Part shown: one piece after another, positions 1 through 8,336 of the stretch
Position numbering within the stretch: position 1 is the stretch's first letter
How the letters are laid out: every line of letters starts with the position of its first letter
Source of the DNA: Amycolatopsis sacchari
GTDB taxonomy: Bacteria > Actinomycetota > Actinomycetes > Mycobacteriales > Pseudonocardiaceae
Direction: 5' to 3'
Assembly (NCBI RefSeq): GCF_900114035.1
Contig: NZ_FORP01000029.1
Coordinates: 20,751 to 84,750 of the forward strand
DNA: 64,000 nt
Notes under the pieces: generated by a model
Databases searched by the model: none
Told to the model about the DNA's origin: nothing
What the model saw: the letters and a program-made list of their open reading frames with translations, nothing else
Made by a program: the position numbers and the translations under genes

Positions 1-759
1 GGTGCGGCGCACCGACTCGGTCATCGTCTCGTCGTCGACCGGGGCCAGCGTGCGCAGATCGACAACCTCCAGGTCCCGGCCCTCGGCGGCGGCCGCCTCC
101 GCCGTCTCCAGCGCCGTGGCGACCATCGGCCCGTAGGCGATCAGCGTGGCGTCCGTGCCGGGTCGCCGCACCACCGCCCGGTCGAACGGGGTGCCGTCCC
201 GTCCGAAGGACACCTCGTCCTTGGTCCAGTACCGGCACTTCGGTTCCAGGAACACCACGGGGTCCGGGCATTCGATCGCGTCCCGCAGCAGGTCGTAGGC
301 GTCCTGCGGCGTCGCCGGTGTCACCACGCGCAGCCCGGCGGTGTGCGTGTAGTAGACCTCGCTGGAGTCGCAGTGGTGTTCCACGCCGCCGATCCCGCCG
401 GCGTAGGGGATCCGGATCACCATCGGCAGCTCCAGCCCGCCGCGGGTGCGGTTGCGCAGCTTCGCGACGTGGGAGGTGATCTGCTCGAAAGCGGGGTAGG
501 CGAACGCGTCGAACTGCATCTCCACCACCGGCCGGAACCCGCCCATCGCCAGGCCGACCGCGTGTCCGACGATGCCGGATTCGGCCAGTGGCGTGTCGAA
601 ACACCGCTCCTCGCCGAAATCCCGGGTCAGCCCGTCGGTCACGCGGAACACCCCGCCCAGGGTGCCCACGTCCTCCCCGGACACGAGGACCCGCTCGTCC
701 TCCTTCAGCGCATCGCGCAGTGCCGCGTTGAGCGCCTGTGCCATCGTGATCTGCTCCAC
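1..759 (-). CDS. 2-oxoacid dehydrogenase E1 component, beta subunit (partial, 3' end outside window)
   Basis: This is the transketolase-like beta subunit of a pyruvate or branched-chain 2-oxoacid dehydrogenase E1, which with the alpha subunit uses thiamine diphosphate to decarboxylate the 2-oxoacid. Visible family motifs are MAQALNAALRDAL near the start, the GEDVG segment, the FDTPLAESGIVG segment and the GGVEHHCDSSE region. A GTG start at 759 is preceded by AGGAGG and lies one base after the alpha-subunit stop, so translation is coupled; an ATG five codons further in is an alternative. About 253 codons are present of the usual 325 or so; the C-terminus lies beyond position 1. The divergent Lrp-type regulator favours a branched-chain (bkd) enzyme, but pyruvate specificity cannot be excluded. 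Confidence 0.88.
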   Translation of the reverse strand, partial: MEQITMAQALNAALRDALKEDERVLVSGEDVGTLGGVFRVTDGLTRDFGEERCFDTPLAESGIVGHAVGLAMGGFRPVVEMQFDAFAYPAFEQITSHVAKLRNRTRGGLELPMVIRIPYAGGIGGVEHHCDSSEVYYTHTAGLRVVTPATPQDAYDLLRDAIECPDPVVFLEPKCRYWTKDEVSFGRDGTPFDRAVVRRPGTDATLIAYGPMVATALETAEAAAAEGRDLEVVDLRTLAPVDDETMTESVRRT

Positions 760-760
760 G

Positions 761-1861
761 TCACGCCTCCTGTGCGGCGAGTTCGGCCGCCAGCACCGCG
801 CGCTGGGCGGCGAGCCGGCGCGGCGGCCCGGCGTAGACGTGTTCGAACAACTCCAGCGGCTCGACCGCGGGCTCGTCGTTCATGCCGGCCCGGAACCGGG
901 CGGCGAACTCCTCGGCCGCGTCCTGGTCCGCCACCACGTCGGCGTCGCTGAGCACGCCGCGGTCACGCAGGTGCTTTTCCAGCCGTGTCACCGGATCGGC
1001 GGCACGCCACCGGTCCACCTCGGCCGGGTCGCGGTAGCGGGTGGCGTCGTCGGCGTTGGTGTGCGCGTCCATCCGGTAGGTGTGGGCCTCGACCAGGAAC
1101 GGCCCCTCGCCACGCCGCGCGTGCGCCACCGCCTCGTCCAGCACGGCGAGCACCGCCACGAGGTCGTTGCCGTCGACCTGCTCGGACGGGATGCCGTAGC
1201 CGATCCCCTTGTACGCCAAGGACGGCGCCGCGGTCTGCTTCTCCAGCGGCACCGAGATGGCGTACCGGTTGTTCTGCACGAAGAACACGACCGGAGCGCG
1301 GAAGACCGCGGCGAAGTTGAGCGCCTCGTGGAAGTCGCCTTCGCTGGTGCCGCCGTCACCGATGAGCGCCAGCACCACGTTACCCGCACGCCGCCGCCGG
1401 AAGGCGTCGGCCAGCCCCGCGGCGTGGAGGGTCTGGGTGGCCAGCGGGGTGCACTGCGGCGCGGTGTGGGTGGTGCGCGGGTCGTAGCCGCAGTGCCAGT
1501 CGCCCCGCAGCAGCGTCATGACCTCCACGACGTCCAGGCCGCGCGCGACCAGCGCCATCGAGTCGCGGTAGGTCGGGAACAGCCAGTCGTCGCCGCGCAA
1601 CGCCAGCACCGCCCCGATCTGACAAGCCTCCTGCCCCGCCGCGGAGGGGTAGACCGCGAGCCTGCCCTGCCGGGTCAGCGCGGTCGCCTGGGTGTCGAAC
1701 CGCCTGCCCAGCACCATCCGCCGGTAGCCGTCCCGCAGCCGTTCCGCCGAGGGTTCCCCGTAGCCCGCGGGAGCCGGGCACGCGGTGCCGTCCTCGGCCA
1801 CGAAGCGCACCGGCCCGGCTGTCGGCAGCAGGTCTGCCGGTGCCCGTTCCCCACCCGTCAT
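761..1861 (-). CDS. 2-oxoacid dehydrogenase E1 component, alpha subunit
   Basis: This 366-residue protein is the thiamine-diphosphate-binding alpha subunit of a 2-oxoacid dehydrogenase E1. The ThDP/Mg motif is seen as IGDGGTSEGDFHEALNFA, running on to VQNNRYAIS, and the FPTYRDS and HTYRMDAHTNADD segments are typical of pyruvate and branched-chain E1 alpha chains. Length matches the family (360-400 aa). The ATG at 1861 has GGAGGG about nine bases upstream. It is first in the operon, followed after one base by the beta subunit. The lipoyl acyltransferase (E2) is not in the window and may follow downstream. A divergent Lrp/AsnC gene and a palindrome between the two suggest amino-acid-responsive control, as for bkd operons; this is inference. 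Confidence 0.9.
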   Translation of the reverse strand: MTGGERAPADLLPTAGPVRFVAEDGTACPAPAGYGEPSAERLRDGYRRMVLGRRFDTQATALTRQGRLAVYPSAAGQEACQIGAVLALRGDDWLFPTYRDSMALVARGLDVVEVMTLLRGDWHCGYDPRTTHTAPQCTPLATQTLHAAGLADAFRRRRAGNVVLALIGDGGTSEGDFHEALNFAAVFRAPVVFFVQNNRYAISVPLEKQTAAPSLAYKGIGYGIPSEQVDGNDLVAVLAVLDEAVAHARRGEGPFLVEAHTYRMDAHTNADDATRYRDPAEVDRWRAADPVTRLEKHLRDRGVLSDADVVADQDAAEEFAARFRAGMNDEPAVEPLELFEHVYAGPPRRLAAQRAVLAAELAAQEA

Positions 1862-1938
1862 CGCACATCGCCCTCCACCATCCGCTTGGCGCCGATGCTG
1901 GCCGATGGCAGACTACGTGTCCACAAAGAGCCGAAAAT

Positions 1939-1957
1939 CAGCGACAACTGGTCGCTG
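1939..1957. promoter_or_regulatory. Perfect 7-bp inverted repeat between E1 alpha and Lrp genes
   Basis: CAGCGAC, five bases AACTG, then GTCGCTG form a perfect dyad in the divergent intergenic region, 22 bases before the Lrp start. Position and symmetry fit an Lrp/AsnC operator controlling both directions. No binding data are available. Confidence 0.45.
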
Positions 1958-1978
1958 TGAAGGGGGCAGTGCGGCGAC

Positions 1979-2490
1979 ATGTCCACGACGGATCCTCCTT
2001 CCCCGCCACAGCATGGACAAACGGCGAAGCGCCTCGACGCGATCGACAGGGCCATGCTCGCGGAACTGGTCGCCGACGCCCGGATCTCGATCCGCGCGCT
2101 CGCCGACCGGCTCAGCATCTCCCGCGCCAACGCCTACTCACGCCTGGACCGGCTGACCCGGGACGGGGTGATCACCGGGTACGGGGCACGGCTGGACCCA
2201 TACCGCGCCGGACTGGGCACGAGCGCCTACGTGTGGTCAGCGTCGAGCAGGCCGCGTGGCGGCAGATGCGCGCGGGCCTGCGCACCATCCCCTACGTCGA
2301 GCACATCGCGATGGTGGGCGGGGATTTCGACGTGCTGCTGCTGGTGCGCACACCGGACAACGCCACCCTGCGCGATGTCGTGCTCGAACGCATCCAGGCG
2401 GTCGAAGGGGTGCGCTCGACGCGCACGTGGCTGATCTTCGAGGAAACGACGGGCCCCGGCGCGGTGACTTTCGGCCTCACTCCGTCGTGA
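1979..2490 (+). pseudogene. Lrp/AsnC-family regulator with a single-base frameshift
   Basis: The first part reads as an AsnC-type winged helix (DAIDRAMLAELVADARISIR, then RALADRLSISRANAYSRLDR) and ends in the linker GLGTSAYV. The next frame continues the protein as VVSVEQAAWRQMRAG, YVEHIAMVGGDFDVLLLV and ends TWLIFEETTGPG, the usual RAM ligand-binding domain. The break is at about 2235, where one G seems to be missing in the GTG run (TACGTGTGGTC instead of TACGTGGTGGTC). Restoring it gives about 170 residues, the right size. AGGGGG lies 12 bases before the ATG. It may be a true pseudogene or a sequencing error. It would be the bkdR-like regulator of the divergent E1 genes, and its end overlaps the convergent RpiR gene by 14 bases. 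Confidence 0.8.
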
Positions 2491-3361
2491 CGTCGCCGAA
2501 GCCCGCCTCGATCGTGCGCATCCGCTCGTCGGCGGCGCCGCCGAGCCGGGCGTGGACGGCGAACACCAGCGCTTCGACCAGCGCGGTCGCGGCCACGAGG
2601 CTGTCGAACGATCCGGCGGCCTCGACTCGGGCGGACAACACGACGTCGGCGAAGTCCGCCGCGGGTGAGAGCCAGGGGTCGGTGACCAGGACGATCTTCG
2701 CGCCCCGCCCGGCGGCGGCCTTCGCCAGCGCGATCGTGTCCCTCTGGTAGCGCCGGAAGTCGAAGACCACGCAGACGTCGCGGCGGCCGAGATCGACGAC
2801 GAAACCCGGGTCCTCGTGCGGGTTCACGGCGTGCACGGAGGTGCCCGGGCGCATGAGGCGCAGATGCAGGTCGAAGTAGGTGGCCAGCAGGTGCGAGAAC
2901 CGGCCGCCGAACACCGTGATCCGCTTCGCCGGACCGCACAGCAGGGCGACGGCCCGTTCGAACTCGTGCTCGGGCAGCACCGAGAAGGTGTGCTGGATGG
3001 CCTTGCTCGCGGTCTCCGCCACGACACTCGCGAGCTCCGACGTCGCCGAATCGGCGGTGATCCGCGCCGGCAGCGTCAGCGGCGACGCGCGCCGGGCCTG
3101 CACCTCCTCACGCAGCGCGTCCTGGAAGTCCCGGTACTTGCCGAAACCGAGGCGCCCGATGAACCGCAGCACGGTGGGAGCGCTGATGCCGACCTTCTGT
3201 GCGAGGGAGTTGGTGGACTCCAGCCCGGCCGCCGGGTAGTTCGCGAGCAGCGCCCGGGACAACTTGAGCTCGGCGGGCGAGAGGGACTGCTGGATCCGCC
3301 GGATCCGGTCCGCGACGGTCGGGCTGTCTCCCACTCCACCGGTCCGCGGCGGTGTGCTCAC
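2477..3361 (-). CDS. RpiR/MurR-family transcriptional regulator
   Basis: This 294-residue protein has an N-terminal RpiR helix-turn-helix (residues about 15-90, with NSLAQKVGISAPTVLRFIGR and LGFGKYRDFQDAL) and a C-terminal SIS sugar-phosphate-type domain (about 120-270, including ITVFGGRFSHLLA and VLVTDPWLSPAADFADVVL). The GTG start at 3361 overlaps the upstream amidohydrolase stop as GTGA, so it is the last gene of the ten-gene operon starting at 12901. A regulator at the end of a catabolic operon usually senses an intermediate and controls the operon itself. The ligand is unknown; SIS domains usually bind phosphosugars, which is odd for an amide/amino-acid operon. It converges on the Lrp gene. 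Confidence 0.88.
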   Translation of the reverse strand: MSTPPRTGGVGDSPTVADRIRRIQQSLSPAELKLSRALLANYPAAGLESTNSLAQKVGISAPTVLRFIGRLGFGKYRDFQDALREEVQARRASPLTLPARITADSATSELASVVAETASKAIQHTFSVLPEHEFERAVALLCGPAKRITVFGGRFSHLLATYFDLHLRLMRPGTSVHAVNPHEDPGFVVDLGRRDVCVVFDFRRYQRDTIALAKAAAGRGAKIVLVTDPWLSPAADFADVVLSARVEAAGSFDSLVAATALVEALVFAVHARLGGAADERMRTIEAGFGDVTTE

Positions 3362-4581
3362 GGGCGACCTCCGGTCCCTTCGGCCGAGGCGTGCTTGCTG
3401 TCGGGAACCTTCTTAGCACCTCCGGTGACGACCTCGGCCGCCGCCAGGTACCCGGCCAGCAGCGCGCCGGCCACGTGTCCGACGTACTCGTCTCCCGGCG
3501 CGTAGGTCGCGGAGTGCAGCCGCTGCCCCGCTCCCCCGGTGCCGACGAACATCATCAGCGAGGGCATGGCCTGGGAGAAGTAGGCGAAATCGTCCGAGCC
3601 CGCCGAGCGCAGCGTGTCGTCCACCTCGGCCCCCAGCCGCCGCAACAGCGGGGCGGCCGCCCGGGCGATGCCTGCGTCGTTCTCCAGCACCGGTTCCCCC
3701 TCGGTGACCTCGACCCTGCCCGTGCAGCCGTGCGCGCGCGAGACGAGGTCCACGGTCTCCGCGAGCCGTTCGAGGATCACCTCGCGCGCCGCGGGGTCCA
3801 GCGAGCGGACGGTGCCACGGGCGGTGGCCTCGTCCGGCACGACGTTCGGCGCGGAACCGGCGGCGAGCGTGGTCACGCTGAGCACCACGGGCGTCATCGG
3901 ATCCGTGCCCCGGCTGACCATGCTCTGCAGTGCCACGACGACGCTGGCCAGTGCCACCACGGGATCCGCTGTCTGGTGGGGGTAGGCCGCGTGCCCGCCG
4001 CGGCCCGCCACCGTCACGGTGAACTCGTCGGAGGAGGCGTTGACCGGACCCGGGCTGCACGCCACCGTGCCGGTGGGCAGCAGCGGCTGGACGTGCGCGG
4101 CCACGGTCGCGCCCGCCTGCTGTTCGGCGAGTACGCCCGACTCACTGATCTCCAGCGCGCCCGACGGGTAGGTCTCCTCGCGGGGTTGCAGCACGACCAC
4201 CAGCGGCGCCGGGCCGCCGACGGCCTCGACTGCTCGTGCCAGCGCCACCGTGGCGGCCAGGTGCACGTCGTGCCCGCACGCGTGCATCACGCCCGGGTGC
4301 TCCGACGCCCAGGGCAGTCCCGTCCCCTCGGTCACGCTCAGCGCGTCGAGCTCCGCCCGAACCGCCACGGCGGAACCGGTGCCGCCGATCCGCAGCACGG
4401 CTCCGGTGCCGGCCACCGGCTGTGCCGACGTGCCTGAGGGCAACGCGGCCAGCACGGTGTCGCGCGTGGCGGCCTCGTCCCCGGAAAGGCGGGGTTTCCG
4501 GTGCAGCTCGTGCCGCAGCTGGACGGCGGCGGGCAGCTCCTGCTCCACGCGGTGCCGAAGCCGGTCGAAACCGTCGGTCAC
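3358..4581 (-). CDS. M20D-type amidohydrolase (N-acyl-amino-acid/hippurate hydrolase-like)
   Basis: This metal-dependent amidohydrolase of about 407 residues has the hallmarks of peptidase family M20D. The metal-binding HACGHDVHLA motif is present, followed by the QPREETYPSGA segment (usually QPAEE), the dimerization-domain motif GRGGHAAYPHQTADP, and RSAGSDDFAYFSQAMPS near the C-terminus. Such enzymes remove acyl groups from amino acids or hydrolyse aryl and indole amides. The GTG start (VTDGFDRLRHRVEQEL) at 4581 overlaps the stop of the upstream Amidohydro_2 gene by GTGA; a longer in-frame extension to 4767 lies inside that gene and is not credible. It probably acts on the product of the other amidohydrolase and M20 enzymes in the operon. 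The substrate is unknown. Confidence 0.88.
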   Translation of the reverse strand: MTDGFDRLRHRVEQELPAAVQLRHELHRKPRLSGDEAATRDTVLAALPSGTSAQPVAGTGAVLRIGGTGSAVAVRAELDALSVTEGTGLPWASEHPGVMHACGHDVHLAATVALARAVEAVGGPAPLVVVLQPREETYPSGALEISESGVLAEQQAGATVAAHVQPLLPTGTVACSPGPVNASSDEFTVTVAGRGGHAAYPHQTADPVVALASVVVALQSMVSRGTDPMTPVVLSVTTLAAGSAPNVVPDEATARGTVRSLDPAAREVILERLAETVDLVSRAHGCTGRVEVTEGEPVLENDAGIARAAAPLLRRLGAEVDDTLRSAGSDDFAYFSQAMPSLMMFVGTGGAGQRLHSATYAPGDEYVGHVAGALLAGYLAAAEVVTGGAKKVPDSKHASAEGTGGRP

Positions 4582-5729
4582 CGGGCCGCGCCTTCCCCGC
4601 CGGGCAGCCGGTAGACGCGGCGTGCGTTGCCGCCGCCGATCATCCCCGCGACCCGGATCGCGTCGGTGGCCGCCCAGTCCCCGTCGGCCACCCACGTGCC
4701 GAGCACCCGCGCCATGCCCCGGCGCCACAGCAGCGCACCGAGGTGGTGCAGTTCCGCGGGTCCCCACGCGTCGGAGGAGAACAGGATCTTGGCGAACGGG
4801 GCGAGCTCCAGCGATTCGGCGATCAGGGCGGCCGAGCGCACCCCGGTGTAGTTGATGCCGAGCCCGACATCGAAGTACACGTGCGGATACACCTGCGCCA
4901 GATAACCGGCGTGCCGGTGGTAGGGGTAGCAGTGCAGCAGCAGAACGTCCACTCCGGACGGTTCGACCAGTTCGAGCCAGTCGGCCAGCAGCAACGGATC
5001 ACACCGGTTCAGCCGCAGATCCGGGTCGCCGTAGCCGGTGTGCAGCTGCAGCGGCAGCCCGCGGTCGATGCCGGACCACAGCAGGAACCGCAGCAGCACC
5101 GGATCGTCGAGCCGCGAGGTCCCGGCTTCTTCGGTGGTACGCAACCACTTCCCCGCCGCCACCTCGACCTCCGAGCCGTCCGGCCGGTGAGGTTCGAAGT
5201 CGAAGCCGTACCGGTAGGCCACGATGCTCTTGAGCCCGACGGCATCCGCCGTGCGCTCGGCCAGCACCTCCGGATACCGCCGGACGAACTCGCGGGCGGA
5301 GACCTGCGAGGCGGCGAGCTCCTCGGCGACCGCCTCCAGCCGCACGATCTCGTCCACGCGCGCGTTCGCCGCCGCGGCCATCTCGGCGGGGCCTAGGATG
5401 TCGTCTCCGCGGTAGCCGGTCTCCAGCAGGTAGTGCCCGGTACCGGAGGCCGCCAGCAACCGCCGGTTCACCTCGGCGGTGCCCAGCTCCGTCCGGCGCC
5501 GCACGTAGTCCTCGGGCGAGGCGTGTGGCTCCAGCCCGAGCACCGGCGCGCACCACCGGAGGACGGCGAAGCCGATCTGGGAGTCGAACTGGGTCGTCCC
5601 CGCCGGAATGGGCCGGTCGGACTCGGTCAGCATCCGTTCCAGCGCGTCCCGGCCGACGTCGTCGCGGAGCGCTCCGTGCACGTGGTGGTCGACGAGGGGC
5701 AGCTCGCCGAGGAAGTCCTCAATAGACAT
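4578..5729 (-). CDS. Amidohydro_2-family hydrolase, partner of the glutamine-synthetase-like enzyme
   Basis: The protein of about 383 residues has an amidohydrolase TIM-barrel pattern: VDHHVHG at residues 13-19 (metal-binding HxH), LQLHTGYGD mid-protein, LLLHCYPYHRHA, VYFDVGLGINYTG and ILFSSDAWGPAELHHLGA near the C-terminus (the conserved metal Asp). The ATG at 5729 begins MSIEDFLGELPLVDHHVHG and overlaps the upstream gene end by 11 bases. Fungal FluG proteins fuse this type of amidohydrolase to a glutamine-synthetase-like domain, and here the two parts are adjacent separate genes. A role in hydrolysing or recycling a gamma-glutamyl or amide intermediate is inferred from that partnership; the actual reaction is not known. 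Confidence 0.85.
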   Translation of the reverse strand: MSIEDFLGELPLVDHHVHGALRDDVGRDALERMLTESDRPIPAGTTQFDSQIGFAVLRWCAPVLGLEPHASPEDYVRRRTELGTAEVNRRLLAASGTGHYLLETGYRGDDILGPAEMAAAANARVDEIVRLEAVAEELAASQVSAREFVRRYPEVLAERTADAVGLKSIVAYRYGFDFEPHRPDGSEVEVAAGKWLRTTEEAGTSRLDDPVLLRFLLWSGIDRGLPLQLHTGYGDPDLRLNRCDPLLLADWLELVEPSGVDVLLLHCYPYHRHAGYLAQVYPHVYFDVGLGINYTGVRSAALIAESLELAPFAKILFSSDAWGPAELHHLGALLWRRGMARVLGTWVADGDWAATDAIRVAGMIGGGNARRVYRLPGGEGAAR

Positions 5730-6996
5730 CGGCGATCTTCCGGATCCGTTGGGCCTCATCGAGACCGGCGACGGTGTCGAGCTCGTGCCGCTTCACCGCG
5801 AGGTAGCAGTCCAGCATTTCCCGGTCGAACCACGAGGCCGCCACCCGGTCCTCCCGCAACGACTCCAGTGCCCCGGACAGCGTGGCCGGCAGCCGGGGCA
5901 CGTCCGCGAGATCCGCCTCCTCGGGCCACACCGCGGGATCGGGATAGACGTCCCCGCCGGTGAGCCCGGCGAGTCCCGCGCGCACCAGCACCGCGAGGGT
6001 GAGCCACGGGTTGGCCGTCGCGTCCGCGGCGCGGTACTCCAGGTTGAACTGCCGTGCGGGATCGCCGGGACGCGTGGGGCAGATCCGCACCAGTGCCTCC
6101 CGGTTGCGCTCCCCGAGGAAAGCGCCGCTGACACTCCAGTGGCCCGGCACGAGCCGGAGGAACGAAACGGGGCTCGGCGCCGTCCACGCGGTCAGCGCCG
6201 CGGCATGCCGCAGCAGCCCGGCGGCGAACCGGGAACCCAGGTGCGACAGCCGCCCCGGCCTGCCCTCGTCGAAAAGGACCGGATCCCCCTTCGCGTCGAC
6301 CAGGCTCAGGTGGACGTGCACCCCGCTGCCGGTGCCGCCGGGGCGCTGCAGCGGGGCGAACGAGGCACGCAGGCCACGCCGGATCGCGAGATCGCGCACG
6401 AGTTCGCGCAGCACGACCGCACGGTCCGCGGCACGCAGGGCGTCGCCGGGCGCGAGCGTGATCTCGAACTGCCGCTCGCCGTACTCGGGCAGCCACGTCT
6501 CCGGCTCCAGCCCGCATTCGGTCAGCGTCCGCAGCAGGTCCGCGCCGAACGGTTCGGCATCGCGGTACCGGCGCAACGAGAACGGCGCGGACTCCGGCAG
6601 CCCGTCGAGCACGAACTCGTGCTCGAACGCGGCGATCACCTCGATCCCGGTCGCCTCGCGCAGGTCCGCCAGAGCGCGCTTGAGGAAGGTGCGGGGGCAG
6701 CAGTTCCACGGGGTGCCGTCGGGCAGGGTCTGGTCGGCCAGGTACAGCCGCAGGCCCGGCCGGTCCCCGTCGGCGGCCAGCTCGACCGCCGTCGCCTCGT
6801 CCGGCATCAGCCGGAGGTCACCGGTGGCGCCGAAGGGGCTTGCCGGGGCGATCTCCTCGAACGCGGTCAGGCCCAGGTTCGCCGGCACCCAGCCCAGCCC
6901 GGAGTCCAGCACCGCGTCGTGGGCTTCGGCCGGAACGGCGCGGCCTCGCACGTGCCCGGCCAGGTCGCAGGTCGCGACGAAGACGTCGGCGCTCAC
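5719..6996 (-). CDS. Glutamine-synthetase-like enzyme (gamma-glutamyl-amide ligase family)
   Basis: About 425 residues with a type I glutamine-synthetase catalytic domain: FEHEFVL (metal-binding glutamates), PEYGERQFEI, GTGSGVHVHLSL (the HxH near the ATP site), GERNREALVRICP and FNLEYRAADATANPWLTLA. The glycine-rich and C-terminal blocks are conserved, but the N-terminal beta-grasp is short and divergent, as in GlnA-like enzymes that glutamylate amines rather than ammonia. The GTG start at 6996 overlaps the M20 gene stop as GTGA. It is followed by the Amidohydro_2 gene with an 11-base overlap. I infer that it conjugates glutamate to an imported amine or amide, or makes such a bond during catabolism. 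A housekeeping role in ammonia assimilation is unlikely given the operon. Confidence 0.86.
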   Translation of the reverse strand: MSADVFVATCDLAGHVRGRAVPAEAHDAVLDSGLGWVPANLGLTAFEEIAPASPFGATGDLRLMPDEATAVELAADGDRPGLRLYLADQTLPDGTPWNCCPRTFLKRALADLREATGIEVIAAFEHEFVLDGLPESAPFSLRRYRDAEPFGADLLRTLTECGLEPETWLPEYGERQFEITLAPGDALRAADRAVVLRELVRDLAIRRGLRASFAPLQRPGGTGSGVHVHLSLVDAKGDPVLFDEGRPGRLSHLGSRFAAGLLRHAAALTAWTAPSPVSFLRLVPGHWSVSGAFLGERNREALVRICPTRPGDPARQFNLEYRAADATANPWLTLAVLVRAGLAGLTGGDVYPDPAVWPEEADLADVPRLPATLSGALESLREDRVAASWFDREMLDCYLAVKRHELDTVAGLDEAQRIRKIADVY

Positions 6997-8336
6997 GCCG
7001 GTTCCCCGTCCGCGACGCCGCAGAAGTCCATCGCGGTCAGCGCGTAGGTCTTCGCGGCGGTGATCAGCTGGTGGATGGGCACGTACTCGTCCTCCGCGTG
7101 GGCGGTGCGGCCGACGCCGGGACCGTAGACGAGACCGTCGACGCCCTTGGCGTCCAGCCAGGTCAGGTCGCACACGCCGAGGAAGCCCTCCTGCACCGGC
7201 GGGGTGGAGACCTCGAACCCGCCGACCGCGTCGCTGTGCGCGCCGATCAGGCTGGCGACCAGCTCGTGCCCCGAGGGCGTGGTGTAGGGCGGCCACAGCA
7301 GTTTCCACTCGAACACCGGGGGGTGCTGCCGCAGCCAGGAGTCGTTCGCGCAGGCCCGCCGGACCGTCTCCTCGACCTCCGCGATGACTTCTTCGTTGGT
7401 GCGGTCCGGGTGGTGGTAGATGCAGTACTCGGCGGTGAGGGTGTCGGCGAGGAAGAACGGCACCTCGATGCCCTCGGGGTTGGCGCGCAGCACACCGGGC
7501 AGGATGTTGAAGTAGCCGGGGCGGAACAGCGGGTGCCGGTCCCGCAGTGCCCATTCGTTCTCCAGTTGCCGCAGCGCGCTGTAGACCACCCAGAACTTGT
7601 CGACGGTGTTCACGCCGAGCGCCTCACCTTCGAGCGTGGGGTGCACGGTCAGCCCCCGCAGTCCCGAATGCGCCGCTTTTCCTTCCAGGCTCACGGAAAA
7701 CCACAGCAGACCGGGGGTCACCGGGACCAGGTTGGGGGCCTCCTCGCCGAAGTTCGACGGTTCGCAGACGATCGCGGCGTCGGCGGTGTACCCCGCCTCC
7801 AGCGCGGCCGTCGTGCCGCACTCGTGGTCGCCGATTTCCTCCCCCACCACGGCCTGGAGCACGAGGTCGCCGCGCAGCCGTACCCCGGCCTCCTTGAGCG
7901 CGAGCGCGGCGTAGGCGGCGGCCACGGTCCCGGCCTTGTCGTCGGTCGCGCCGCGGCCGAGCACGGCCTCGTCGGTGATCTGGCCGGAGAACGGCGTGGC
8001 GCTCCACTTGTGCTCCCGGCCGGGCGGGACCACGTCGACGTGACCGTTGAGCAGCAGGGAACGCCCGCCGCCGGTGCCGCGGATCCGCGCGCAGGCGTTG
8101 TCCCGCCCCTTCTCCACGGCCACCAGTTCGACGTCGGCACCCGCCCCGGCGTACAGATCCGCCATGAGCCGGGCGACCTCGCCTTCCGGGCCCACCACCC
8201 GGTCGTAGTCCTGGCCGGGATACTTCGGGTTCACGCTGGGAATCCGGATCGCCTCCGACAGCGAGGCTGCCAGGCGCCCGGCCAGGCGGTCGACGGCGTC
8301 GAGTACGGCGCGGCGGGAGGTCTCGTCAGGTCGCAT
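6993..8336 (-). CDS. M20-family metallohydrolase (ArgE/DapE/succinyl-diaminopimelate desuccinylase-like)
   Basis: The 447-residue protein shows LLLNGHVDVVPPG (metal-binding H-x-D), GRGATDDKAG (second metal Asp), QAVVGEEIGDHECGT (catalytic Glu pair) and GKAAHSGLRG of the dimerization domain, with VGRTAHAEDEYVP near the C-terminus holding the last metal histidine. This is the M20A-like layout of ArgE/DapE enzymes, which deacylate N-acyl amino acids or cleave dipeptides. The ATG at 8336 overlaps the end of the permease gene by 11 bases; an upstream in-frame extension lies within that permease and is rejected. As first enzyme after the importer genes it is a plausible candidate to process the transported compound first. 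Confidence 0.88.
   Translation of the reverse strand: MRPDETSRRAVLDAVDRLAGRLAASLSEAIRIPSVNPKYPGQDYDRVVGPEGEVARLMADLYAGAGADVELVAVEKGRDNACARIRGTGGGRSLLLNGHVDVVPPGREHKWSATPFSGQITDEAVLGRGATDDKAGTVAAAYAALALKEAGVRLRGDLVLQAVVGEEIGDHECGTTAALEAGYTADAAIVCEPSNFGEEAPNLVPVTPGLLWFSVSLEGKAAHSGLRGLTVHPTLEGEALGVNTVDKFWVVYSALRQLENEWALRDRHPLFRPGYFNILPGVLRANPEGIEVPFFLADTLTAEYCIYHHPDRTNEEVIAEVEETVRRACANDSWLRQHPPVFEWKLLWPPYTTPSGHELVASLIGAHSDAVGGFEVSTPPVQEGFLGVCDLTWLDAKGVDGLVYGPGVGRTAHAEDEYVPIHQLITAAKTYALTAMDFCGVADGEPA

Noticed and set aside
5608..7047. Long plus-strand open frame opposite the GS-like and amidohydrolase genes
   Set aside because: It is antisense to well-supported genes, Arg/Gly/Pro-rich, and without family resemblance; high GC creates such frames throughout.
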